Below, in pieces: positions 33,110-41,783 of a stretch of 64,000 nt of DNA; positions within the stretch are counted from its first letter, which is position 1, and every line of letters begins with the position of its first letter. Source of the stretch: an uncultured Verrucomicrobiota bacterium (GTDB lineage: Bacteria > Verrucomicrobiota > Verrucomicrobiia > Verrucomicrobiales > Verrucomicrobiaceae); the NCBI GenBank assembly GCA_903848465.1, contig CAINGK010000160.1, positions 1-64,000 of the forward strand, read 5' to 3'. The translations under genes and the position numbers were made by a program. The notes beneath the pieces were generated by a model. The model ran no database searches. It saw only the letters and a list, made by a program, of their open reading frames with translations, and had not been told where the DNA came from.

Positions 33110-33886
33110 GTGAAAGCCCAAGCCGCCGCCACATCCCCCGTCGATGCCCTGCGCGATCTTTTCGACGCGCTGCCAGATGTGCAGGCCTGGATCAAGGACG
33201 CGAAACGCCGTTACCTCTGGGTGAACCGCACTTTCCTGCTCAACTACGGCATGCACCAGTTGGAGGAAGTGCTCGGCAGGACCGATGATGATCTCTCGCC
33301 TGCACACCTCGCGGCCCATTTCCGTGAAGGCGATGAAGCCGTGCTGGCCGGGCAGACGGTGCAGGGACGCCTCGAACTCGTCGGCCGCTTTGACCACACA
33401 GCGGCCTGGTGCTTCACCACCAAGCGCCCCGTCTGCAATGCACGAGGTCGTATCGTCGGCACCGCAGGCATCACGCGCGCACTGGATGCCGCTCAAATCG
33501 ATCAGCGCAGCGACATCCGCCTCGGTGTCGTCATTGCGCTCATGACCCGCCGCCTCGGGGAATCCGTGACAAACACCGACATGGCCCGTGCGGTTGGCAT
33601 GTCGCCGCGCGCCTTTGAGCGCAGCTTTGTCCGCGAGTATGGCCTGCCACCGCAGCAGTATCTCCGGCGCCTGCGCATTCAGACCGCCTGCCGCCTGCTC
33701 GTCGATACCCGCGAATCCATCGCCGCTGTCAGCCTGCGCTGCGGCTTCGCTGATCAAAGCCATCTCACGCGTGAATTCCGCCGCGTCACCGGACTCACTC
33801 CGGGCGCGTATCGCGACAAATACGCTGCCGCGAATATTCCACGCCCTGCCGTTTCTGTTCTATCCCGGCGCAGGACGAAGCGATAG
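33110..33886 (+). CDS. PAS-domain AraC-family transcriptional regulator
   Basis: 258 residues from GTG 33110; no upstream ATG fits. The PAS domain (about 5-120) includes LPDVQAWIKDAKRRYLWVNRTF and AWCFTTKRPVCNARGRIVGTAGI. The DNA-binding double helix-turn-helix (about 150-250) includes RAVGMSPRAFERSFVREYGLP and SLRCGFADQSHLTREFRRVTGLTPGAYRDKY. The ligand is unknown. It ends 12 bases before an amidohydrolase gene and is likely to regulate it or the neighbouring enzymes. Confidence 0.9.
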   Translation: MKAQAAATSPVDALRDLFDALPDVQAWIKDAKRRYLWVNRTFLLNYGMHQLEEVLGRTDDDLSPAHLAAHFREGDEAVLAGQTVQGRLELVGRFDHTAAWCFTTKRPVCNARGRIVGTAGITRALDAAQIDQRSDIRLGVVIALMTRRLGESVTNTDMARAVGMSPRAFERSFVREYGLPPQQYLRRLRIQTACRLLVDTRESIAAVSLRCGFADQSHLTREFRRVTGLTPGAYRDKYAAANIPRPAVSVLSRRRTKR

Positions 33887-33898
33887 CATCTCCGCACC

Positions 33899-35176
33899 AT
33901 GAAGCTCCAACCAGGCACCACCGTCGTCACAAACGGCCAGCTCGTCGATGGCACTGGCCGTCCGGCCATTCCTAACGCCGCTGTCATCATCACCGACGGC
34001 ATCATCAGCTACGCCGGTCCCGCTGCGGATGCACCACCGGCTCCGCCTGACGCGCGCATCATCGACGCAGGTGGTGGCACGATCATGCCCGGGCTCATCG
34101 AGGCCCACATTCATCTCACCTACTTCAATGTGTCCGAGCTGCAGGATCTCGACATCAAGTTCCCCGTGGAATATGTCACGCTGCAATCCGCCGTGAATGC
34201 CAAAACCGCGCTCGAATGCGGCTACACGGCGGCGCGCAGCGGCGGCTGCCTGCACAACATCGACGTGTGGATGAAAAAGGCCATCGAGGAGGACATGATC
34301 CCCGGCCCGCGCCTCAGCACCAGTGGCCGCGAAATCTGTGGTGCAGGTGGTCTGATGGACTGGAACCCCGACTACCGCCGCATCGGCATGGAGGGCATCG
34401 TTTTCATCGTGAATGGTCCCGAGCAGGCCCGTAGCGCCGTGAGAAAACTCGTCAAAGACGGCATCGAGTGGGTGAAAACCTATCCCACGGGTGACGCGGC
34501 CTCTCCCGACATCAACGATCATCACACGCTGTGCATGACCTTTGAAGAAATGCACGCCGTCGTGGCCACGGCACACAACCACGGCCTCAAAGTCACCGGC
34601 CACTGCCGTGCCACCGAGGGCATCCGCAATGCGCTCAAAGCGGGTTATGATGCCATCGAGCACGGCACCTTCATGGATGACGAATGCCTCGATCTCCTGC
34701 TCAAGCGCAACGTCCCGATGTGCCCCGGCCTCGGCTTCGAACTCTTCAGCGTGCAGCGCGGCAAAGACGTCGGCCTGTCTCAGCGAGTGCTCGATGGCCA
34801 TCAGGAGACCCTCGAAGCCGGGGCTGAAAGCTGCCGCAAAGTCCTCAAGGCTGGTGGCACCATGGGCCTCGGCGGCGACTACGGCTTTGCCTGGACCCCG
34901 CACGGCACCTACGCCCAGGAGCTGACCTTCTTCGTCAATTACGTCGGCTTCTCCCCACTCGATACCATCAAGTGCGCCACGCTCGGCGGCGCAAAAATGA
35001 TGGGACGCGAAAAGGAGATCGGCACCCTCGAAAGGGGCAAGCTGGGCGATGTCCTCGTGGTCAAAGGCGACGTGCTCAAGGACATCTCCATTCTCGAAAA
35101 CCGCGACAACCTCCTCGCCGTCATGCAGGGCGGTGTGGTGAAAGCAGGAACGCTGGTAAAGCCTGCGAGTTTCTGA
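33899..35176 (+). CDS. Amidohydrolase (imidazolonepropionase/prolidase-like)
   Basis: 425 residues. Metal-dependent amidohydrolase of the Xaa-Pro-dipeptidase-like branch: IMPGLIEAHIHLTY carries the HxH motif (His about 70 and 72), TGHCRATEGIRNA and AIEHGTFMDDE carry further metal-site histidines, and GLGGDYGFAWTPHGT replaces the usual catalytic Asp region. No signal peptide. Gene spacing to the PAS-AraC regulator (12 bases) suggests one transcription unit. The substrate could be a cyclic amide or a dipeptide; the sequence does not distinguish these. Confidence 0.85.
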   Translation: MKLQPGTTVVTNGQLVDGTGRPAIPNAAVIITDGIISYAGPAADAPPAPPDARIIDAGGGTIMPGLIEAHIHLTYFNVSELQDLDIKFPVEYVTLQSAVNAKTALECGYTAARSGGCLHNIDVWMKKAIEEDMIPGPRLSTSGREICGAGGLMDWNPDYRRIGMEGIVFIVNGPEQARSAVRKLVKDGIEWVKTYPTGDAASPDINDHHTLCMTFEEMHAVVATAHNHGLKVTGHCRATEGIRNALKAGYDAIEHGTFMDDECLDLLLKRNVPMCPGLGFELFSVQRGKDVGLSQRVLDGHQETLEAGAESCRKVLKAGGTMGLGGDYGFAWTPHGTYAQELTFFVNYVGFSPLDTIKCATLGGAKMMGREKEIGTLERGKLGDVLVVKGDVLKDISILENRDNLLAVMQGGVVKAGTLVKPASF

Positions 35177-35198
35177 GGTGACGATTCGTTCCTTCGTC

Positions 35199-36161
35199 AT
35201 GAAGCCAACCCTTCTCCTCGCCGCCCTTCTGGCCACCCATTCTTTCTCCGCCGACATCCAGGTGGAAAAGCTCGGCTCCGTCCTGCATTTCAGCAGCGGA
35301 GGGAAGACGATCTGTGATTACCAAATGGAGGCGGGCGAAGTGCCCGCAGGTGTATCTGCCGTTTTCAAACACGGCGCTCATCTGCATCCGGTGTTTTCGC
35401 CCAGTGGGAAACTCGTCACGGGCAATCATCCCGAAGATCACCGCTGGCATCGCGGCATTTGGATGGCGTGGACGAAGACTGAGTTCGGCGATTCACATCC
35501 CGATTTCTGGAATCAAGGCAAAGGCGACGGCAAAAACAAAAGCGGCGACCAGATCCTCGCCGAGGTGCGTTTCGCCAAACTGGACAAAAGCTGGGGTGGC
35601 GCGGACGGCGGTGGATTCATCAGCCAGCATCTGTTTCTCGATCACAGTCACGCGCCCGATCAAAAAGTGCTCCATGAAACATGGGAAGTCGCGGTGGCGC
35701 AGAAGGAGCTCGACGGCAAGCCTGCCAACATCATCGACCTCACCAGCACCCAGACCTGCGCGGGCAATCAGCCGCTTAAGCTGCCGAAGTACCACTACGG
35801 CGGCCTCGGGGTGCGCGGCAACCTCGCCTGGAATCCGGTCGATGCCGTCACGATGCTCACCAGCGAAGGCCATGACCGCCTCAAAGGCGATTCCACCAAG
35901 GGCAAATGGGTCCACGTCGGCGGTCAGGTCGATGGCGCGTCCACCGGCATGGTGATCCTGATTCACCCTTCAAACTTTCGCTTCCCACAGCCCCTGCGCC
36001 TCAATCCCAAAAACCCGCAGCTCTGCATCGCTCCATCCCAGGATGGCGACTGGTCCATCGAGCCCGACAAACCCTACGTCTCCAAATACCGCATCCTCGT
36101 CTTCGATGGTGCACCGGACGCAAAGTGGATCGAGGCACAGTGGCAGAACTACGCCAAGTAG
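35199..36161 (+). CDS. Secreted DUF6807 (PmoA-like) protein
   Basis: 320 residues from ATG 35199; the frame can be read from GTG 35178, but the signal peptide (MKPTLLLAALLATHSFSA) fits the later start. DUF6807 signature: ICDYQMEAGEVPAGV, then HPVFSPSG and NHPEDHRWHRGIWMAWTKTEFG. The His-rich block around residue 75-85 may bind metal. The family is named for a spurious resemblance to methane monooxygenase. No biochemical role is established. Confidence 0.82.
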   Translation: MKPTLLLAALLATHSFSADIQVEKLGSVLHFSSGGKTICDYQMEAGEVPAGVSAVFKHGAHLHPVFSPSGKLVTGNHPEDHRWHRGIWMAWTKTEFGDSHPDFWNQGKGDGKNKSGDQILAEVRFAKLDKSWGGADGGGFISQHLFLDHSHAPDQKVLHETWEVAVAQKELDGKPANIIDLTSTQTCAGNQPLKLPKYHYGGLGVRGNLAWNPVDAVTMLTSEGHDRLKGDSTKGKWVHVGGQVDGASTGMVILIHPSNFRFPQPLRLNPKNPQLCIAPSQDGDWSIEPDKPYVSKYRILVFDGAPDAKWIEAQWQNYAK

Positions 36162-36268
36162 CCTCTTGTAACGCGAACGCACTACATAAAGCACGGACTG
36201 CTTCCTTGATGTCTCCGATCTCTTTTGCATTCTGATCCTTTGCCCGCTTTCCTTTTTCTGATTCAAAC

Positions 36269-39200
36269 ATGAAACGACATCTCCTGCTGCTGACTCTTCT
36301 TGCGTGCTCTCCTGGCCAGCTCGGTGCTGCCGAGGGGCTCTTCGACAAATCCAACCTCGCCGCGTGGTGCATTGTACCGTTTGATGCGGGCAAGCGCGGC
36401 CCGGAGGAGCGTGCGGCCATGCTGGAAAAAATGGGCGTGAAGAAATTCGTCTATGACTACCGCAAGGAGCACATCCCGCAGTGGGACGACGAGCTGAACG
36501 CGCTCAAAAAACACCACATCGAGCTCATGGGCTGGTGGTTCCCCACTTCACTCAACGATGAGGCGAAGCAGACGCTGGAGCTCTTCAAACGTCACGGCGT
36601 GCATCCGCAGCTCTGGGTGAATGGCAACGGCGGTGCGATCCAGGTCAAAGATGAAGCGGATCAGCAGGCCCGTGTGGCAAAGGAAGTCGAACGCCTGCAG
36701 CCGATCTGCGAGGCCGCTGCTCCGCTGGGCTGCCAGATCGCGCTCTACAATCACGGTGCCTGGTATGGCGAACCAGAGAACGCCATCGCCATCGTGGAGG
36801 CGCTGAAAGCCAAAGGCATCAAGAACGTGGGCATCGTGTACAACCTTCATCACGGCCACGGCCATCTCGATCGTCTCGCCAAGGTGCTGCCGCGCATGCT
36901 GCCGCACCTGCTGTGCTTCAATCTCAACGGCATGGACATCGACGGCGAGGCCAAAGGCCGCAAGATCCTGCCGCTTGGTGTTGGCACCGAAGATGTGAAG
37001 GTGCTGCGCATCGTGCGTGCGAGCGGTTACAACGGCCCCATCGGCATCCTGAACCACACCAACGAAGACGCTGAAGGCCGCCTGCTCGACAACCTCGACG
37101 GCCTCGCCTGGCTCGTGCCGCAGCTCGATGACAATCCTCCCGGCCCGAAGCCCAAGTATCGTACCTGGAGCGACAAACCCGCTGCCACAGCTTTCATCAC
37201 CAAACCTGCCATGACCGGCGAGGGCGTGCCCTCCCTGAACAAGGAATTCGGCGAGGCGCTAAAGGGCAGCTACTTTGAGCAGGACAACGAACCCTTCCGC
37301 ACGCTGCCTCTCACCATTGAGTGCCGCGCCAAACTGACCGGCAAAGATCACTTCAACATTCTCATCGCCTCAGACGCCAAATCATCCGCCACGCATTGGG
37401 AACTCTACACGCATGCGAAACGCGGCACGCTGGCTCTCTTCATGCCCGGACGCGGCGGTGACTTCGATTCGCAGGTGAATGTCTGCGACGGCCAGTGGCA
37501 CGACTTCCTCGCCAGCATTGACGAAAAGAGCGTCGTGATTTGGATTGATGGCAAACAGGTCTTCGAAAAGCCTGTACAACCGATCCAAGGCACATCCAAA
37601 GCGGGAGGCATTGCTTTCGGCAGCCTCGTTGATGGCACCATCGGCTGTGATGGACTCATTGATGATGTACGCATTGCACGCGGCGTGATGAAGCCACGCA
37701 AAGGCACCGCTCCGCGCCTGCGCATGGACAACACCATCGGCCTCTGGGACTTCGATCATCTCGACGCACTCATGCCACCCAAGGCTCCGCCGCCCGCCGT
37801 GTTCAAGCCCGAACGCAAACCACTCCATCCCGAGGACAACGTCCACTGGCAGGAATTCGTCAATCGCGAGCGTGTCTTCGATTACTATGCCAAGCAGGCG
37901 CTGCAGTTCATGAAGCAGAAGCCGCTGCCCGAACTGATCCCGCAATTCCCCGGCCTCGACGGCGGCCAGCAAGGCCACTGGGGCAATCAGAATGACCAGG
38001 TGACATGGAAGGACGGACGCTTTGCCACGAGCGACCACGGCTCGGTCTTCAGCGGCGTCTTCAAAGGTGCAGGCCTGACGATTCCGAAAGCGGTGTGCGT
38101 GCGGGATGGTGACACGTCGTATGTCTTCAATCCTGAAACGCTGACTTTTCCGGTCACGTGGACTGGCGGCTTCATCAAGCTCGGTGATGCACGCCACGGA
38201 TTCATGGGCGGAGCGGCGATGGATGGAAAACCGATCGAAACACTTCCGGAGACTCTTCCGGCGCATTCCATCATAGAGGAGAAGGCATGGCCTCCGAGTT
38301 CGTCGCCAATCAATAAGCCAAAGATATACCAAGGCTTCTATCGCCACGACAAAGAAGTCATTTTTTCATATTCTTACAATGGCAAGAAACGCCTGATCGA
38401 AGCTGGCAATCGAAGCGGAGTCCTTGAAGGCAAAGTAAGTGGCGGCCTCGCCCAATGGCCGCAATGGCTCGAAACGAAAGGCAAACTCGGTACTCAGCAG
38501 CCCTTCGCTACTGACACCATCGAACTCCCATGGGAGAATCCATACGGCACCCTGTTCTTCATCACCGCACACGATTTCTTCAGCGATGGCACTGCCGCCA
38601 TCGCTACGATGACCGGCGAAGTGTGGCTGGTAAAAGGCATCGACGAGAAGCTCGAAAAGGTTCGATGGAAGCGCTTCGCCACCGGACTGAATCAGCCGCT
38701 GGGAATGAAGATCGTGAAGGACAAGCTCTATGTCCTTGGCCGCGATCAAATCACCTGTCTGCATGATCTCAATGGCGATGACGAGGCGGACTTCTACGAG
38801 TGCGTGACGAACGTGATGCAGACTTCTCCCGGCGGCCATGATTTCATTGTCGGACTCGAAACCGACAAAGAGGGCCGCTGGTATTTCGCCTCCGGCAATC
38901 AAGGCGTGTGCCGCATCACAGGCCGCGACAAACTCGAAGTGCTCGGCACCGGCTTCCGCAATCCGGATGGTCTCGGCCTCTCGCCAGATGGCCGCTTCCT
39001 CACCACCAGCGGTCAGGAAGGCGACTGGACACCCGCTTCATCCATCTTTCAGATCGAGCTGGATCACAACCTCGGCGCCCACTTCGGTGCCGGTGGTCCC
39101 AAGAACGGCCAGCCTCCCGAACCGGTGCTGATGTACATGCCGCGCGGCGAAGACAACAGCGCGAGCAGCCAGGCCTTCATTTCGAGTGAGAAATGGTCAG

Positions 39201-40258
39201 CACTCAAAGGCGATGGCAATTTCGTTCACCTCTCCTCTGGTGGTGGCAGCGCGTGGCTTGTCATGCGGCAGAACGTCAAAGGCCGCTGGCAGGCAGCCTC
39301 AGTGAAGATCAGCGGCAACTTCGACTCCGGCCCGCAATGCGCGCGCTTCAATCCGAACGACGGCCACCTCTATGTGAACGGCATGCAGGGCTGGGGCAGC
39401 TACACGCCCAAAGACGGCTGCTTCCAGCGTGTCCGCTTCACCGGTGGCGAGAAACCCGTGCCCATCGGCTTCGAAGCCCGTGACAATGGTGTACTGCTTC
39501 GCTTCAGCCAGCCGGTTAAGGATGCCGATGCCGCCACCTGCTTTGCACAGTGCTGGAACTACCGCTACGGACCGCAGTATGGCTCGCCCGAATATTCCGT
39601 GAAGTATGCCGATACGCCCGGCCATGATCCGCTCGAAGTGCGCAGCGTGCAGAAACTCGACGGCGGCAAGACGCTCTTCCTCGAAATTCCGCAGATCGTC
39701 ACCGCGAGCCAGATTCATCTCCATCTGAGCACCGGCCATGACATCTTCCTCACCGCACACGCCCTGGCTGAACCTTTCACCGAGTTCCCCGGCTACGCCA
39801 AAATCGCGAAGACCAATCACGTCGCACAGATCGGCCTCGAAGCACCGAAGTCAGCCAAGCCCAACCCATGGGCCAAAGGCGAAGGCGGTCGCGAACTCGT
39901 CATTGAAGCCGCGCTGGGTCTGCAATACGTGCAGAAGCAGCTCACCGCCAAAGCGGGTGAAAAACTCACCATCGTCTTCAAGAACCCCGACGTCGTGCCG
40001 CACAACTGGATGCTCGCCAAGCCGGGCACACTGCAAAAAATCGGCAACCTCGCCAATCTCATGATCACCGATCCGCAGGGGCTGGCCAAACACTACGTGC
40101 CCGACTCCGATGACGTGCTCACCTTCACCGACATGACGAATCCGCAGGCCAGTTTCACCATCCACATCACCGCCCCGAAAGAGAAAGGCGACTACCCCTA
40201 CCTCTGCACCTTCCCGGGGCATTGGATGGTGATGAATGGTGTGCTGAAGGTGGAATAA
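36269..40258 (+). CDS. Secreted fusion: TIM barrel, LamG-like, DUF6797-like, sugar-dehydrogenase propeller, azurin-like copper domain
   Basis: 1329 residues with a signal peptide (ending LGA). Domains in order: sugar isomerase/epimerase-like TIM barrel (about 20-290, with KGIKNVGIVYNLHHGHGHL); LamG-like jelly roll (about 320-480, with TIECRAKLTGKDHFNILIAS); a middle region resembling DUF6797 (about 510-740); a glucose/sorbosone-dehydrogenase type beta-propeller (about 770-1110, with GFRNPDGLGLSPDGRF); and a cupredoxin (about 1205-1329). The copper ligands match azurin spacing: His in VPHNWML (1245), Cys 1313, His 1318 and Met 1322 in CTFPGHWMVM. It is a candidate self-contained sugar oxidation and electron-exit protein. 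The domain names in the middle are the least certain. Confidence 0.8.
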   Translation: MKRHLLLLTLLACSPGQLGAAEGLFDKSNLAAWCIVPFDAGKRGPEERAAMLEKMGVKKFVYDYRKEHIPQWDDELNALKKHHIELMGWWFPTSLNDEAKQTLELFKRHGVHPQLWVNGNGGAIQVKDEADQQARVAKEVERLQPICEAAAPLGCQIALYNHGAWYGEPENAIAIVEALKAKGIKNVGIVYNLHHGHGHLDRLAKVLPRMLPHLLCFNLNGMDIDGEAKGRKILPLGVGTEDVKVLRIVRASGYNGPIGILNHTNEDAEGRLLDNLDGLAWLVPQLDDNPPGPKPKYRTWSDKPAATAFITKPAMTGEGVPSLNKEFGEALKGSYFEQDNEPFRTLPLTIECRAKLTGKDHFNILIASDAKSSATHWELYTHAKRGTLALFMPGRGGDFDSQVNVCDGQWHDFLASIDEKSVVIWIDGKQVFEKPVQPIQGTSKAGGIAFGSLVDGTIGCDGLIDDVRIARGVMKPRKGTAPRLRMDNTIGLWDFDHLDALMPPKAPPPAVFKPERKPLHPEDNVHWQEFVNRERVFDYYAKQALQFMKQKPLPELIPQFPGLDGGQQGHWGNQNDQVTWKDGRFATSDHGSVFSGVFKGAGLTIPKAVCVRDGDTSYVFNPETLTFPVTWTGGFIKLGDARHGFMGGAAMDGKPIETLPETLPAHSIIEEKAWPPSSSPINKPKIYQGFYRHDKEVIFSYSYNGKKRLIEAGNRSGVLEGKVSGGLAQWPQWLETKGKLGTQQPFATDTIELPWENPYGTLFFITAHDFFSDGTAAIATMTGEVWLVKGIDEKLEKVRWKRFATGLNQPLGMKIVKDKLYVLGRDQITCLHDLNGDDEADFYECVTNVMQTSPGGHDFIVGLETDKEGRWYFASGNQGVCRITGRDKLEVLGTGFRNPDGLGLSPDGRFLTTSGQEGDWTPASSIFQIELDHNLGAHFGAGGPKNGQPPEPVLMYMPRGEDNSASSQAFISSEKWSALKGDGNFVHLSSGGGSAWLVMRQNVKGRWQAASVKISGNFDSGPQCARFNPNDGHLYVNGMQGWGSYTPKDGCFQRVRFTGGEKPVPIGFEARDNGVLLRFSQPVKDADAATCFAQCWNYRYGPQYGSPEYSVKYADTPGHDPLEVRSVQKLDGGKTLFLEIPQIVTASQIHLHLSTGHDIFLTAHALAEPFTEFPGYAKIAKTNHVAQIGLEAPKSAKPNPWAKGEGGRELVIEAALGLQYVQKQLTAKAGEKLTIVFKNPDVVPHNWMLAKPGTLQKIGNLANLMITDPQGLAKHYVPDSDDVLTFTDMTNPQASFTIHITAPKEKGDYPYLCTFPGHWMVMNGVLKVE

Positions 40259-40259
40259 A

Positions 40260-40363
40260 GGAGGATAGGCCTCTGGCCAGTCAGCGGATCGAGGCGTCCC
40301 GCCTTCGACTTCTGACAAAGGCTGGAAGCCTCAAGCCGTTGTCAGGCAAGATGCCTGACCTCC
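40260..40363. repeat. Palindromic repeat, copy 2
   Basis: Begins with GGAGGATA (40260-40267), one base after the stop codon of the large fusion gene. It shares GCCTCTGGCC and GGCGTCCCGCCTT (about 40293-40305) with copy 1. The right half differs and ends in an independent perfect hairpin GTCAGGCA (40341-40348) with TGCCTGAC (40352-40359), followed by CTCC. Copy 3 shares this right end (TGCCTGACCTCC). Confidence 0.8.
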
Positions 40364-40413
40364 GATTATTCGAACAACAGTGAACTTTTTGGGCGTGACA
40401 CTCGTCAGTACCG

Positions 40414-41685
40414 ATGATGTTACGTTGCGTGATCTTGCTTCTGCTGATGAGCTTCACGCTCAGGGCGGAGCAATGTCTGGTGATCGGGGACAGCCTGACC
40501 AAGGAATATGAAGCGGAGTTTCCGGGTTTGTATCCCAACAATCCAGCCTCCTGGCAGGCGCGGAACTGGATCGAAATTTTGCACCAGAACCGGACCGCTT
40601 GGTTCGACCTCGGTACGTGGAGCGTCTATTCCGACCCGAGGCTTACGGGGCATCGTTTTAACTGGGCTTTCCCAGGTTCAACGACGACAGACATCCGCAA
40701 CCAACTCAGCAGCATCTACAACTTCTGGTGGACCGGCACCTTGCAGAGCCAGTTGCGCACCGACGTGCAGCGGGTGGTGATCTTCGCCGGCGGCAACGAT
40801 GCCAACAGCTACTACGGCAGCCTCTACAACGGCACGGCAGATGCCTCCACCACCACCAATATCACCCTGGGCAATCTGCAATGGATCATCAATTACATTC
40901 GAACCACGAACGCCACGATTCCCATCATGCTGGTCAGCGTGCCGCATGTGGGCTGCACACCAAAAGTACAGCAAAGCTACCCCACTGATCCGGTGAAGAC
41001 GGCCCGCGTCACGGCTGCCATGGACGCCTTGAATGCCAGCCTGGCTGTGTATGCGCAGTCACAGGGCATCGGCTTTGTGCCCGGTGTGTATGCCTTCACG
41101 AAGTCCATCATCACACAGCCATTTCGCATCCAGGGTATTGAATTTTACCGTGTGGCGGATGCCGATGCCAGGACACGTTACACGTTTTCAGGAGACGGCT
41201 TCCACCCCAACACCTGCGCCCATACCAGAATAGCCCAGATGGTGGTGGATGCCTTCAATGCGCAGTATCCAGCCACCGTGATGACTCCTCTAAGCGACAG
41301 CTACATCATCTCCACGATCCTCGGGTTGGATCCCAACATCCCGTTCACCGAGTGGCTCGCCTCCGTGGGGCAGAGCGGCAGTTTCACCACCGACTCCAAT
41401 GGCAATGGCATTCCCAACGGCGTCGAGTTCGCCCTGCAAAATGTCACCAATGTGGCCGCCATGCCCAAGCCGGTGATGCAGGGCGGTGCGCTGACGCTGA
41501 CCTATCTCCCACGGCAAGTTTTCACTGAATGGGGCTCCATTCAGGCTCAGTCATCGACCGATTTGATCAACTGGACCAACATCGGCACCGCCCAGACCAC
41601 GAATAACGCAGACGGCACAGTCACCGTGAGCGTGAATCTCGCAGGGAAAGGCTTCGTGCGGCTGAACGTGACGCCCGGAGGATAG
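40414..41685 (+). CDS. Secreted SGNH/GDSL hydrolase with C-terminal beta domain
   Basis: 423 residues with a signal peptide (ending LRA). Block I CLVIGDSLTKEY (Ser about 27), block III GGNDANSYYG and block V GDGFHPNTCAH place the Ser-Asp-His esterase residues. The C-terminal about 110 residues contain a calcium-binding-like repeat (TDSNGNGIPNGVEF) and a beta-rich segment. The last two glycine codons and the TAG stop (CCC GGA GGA TAG) come from the start of repeat copy 3, so the natural C-terminus may have been replaced. Confidence 0.88.
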   Translation: MMLRCVILLLLMSFTLRAEQCLVIGDSLTKEYEAEFPGLYPNNPASWQARNWIEILHQNRTAWFDLGTWSVYSDPRLTGHRFNWAFPGSTTTDIRNQLSSIYNFWWTGTLQSQLRTDVQRVVIFAGGNDANSYYGSLYNGTADASTTTNITLGNLQWIINYIRTTNATIPIMLVSVPHVGCTPKVQQSYPTDPVKTARVTAAMDALNASLAVYAQSQGIGFVPGVYAFTKSIITQPFRIQGIEFYRVADADARTRYTFSGDGFHPNTCAHTRIAQMVVDAFNAQYPATVMTPLSDSYIISTILGLDPNIPFTEWLASVGQSGSFTTDSNGNGIPNGVEFALQNVTNVAAMPKPVMQGGALTLTYLPRQVFTEWGSIQAQSSTDLINWTNIGTAQTTNNADGTVTVSVNLAGKGFVRLNVTPGG

Positions 41686-41780
41686 GCCTCCGGCCTGTCA
41701 ACGGATCGGGGCGTCTCGCCTCTGATTCTGAACTCAGGCGGGACACCCCAGGCCGTAGTCTGGCAGGATGCCTGACCTCC
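41677..41780. repeat. Palindromic repeat, copy 3 (supplies a stop codon)
   Basis: GGAGGATA at 41677-41684 starts inside the SGNH hydrolase gene, and its next base completes the TAG stop. GGCGTCTCGCCT (41710-41721) pairs with AGGCGGGACACC (41736-41747) apart from wobble and mismatch positions. The right end, GCAGGATGCCTGACCTCC, matches that of copy 2. It fills the whole gap to the convergent FAH gene. Confidence 0.85.
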
Positions 41781-41783
41781 AAT

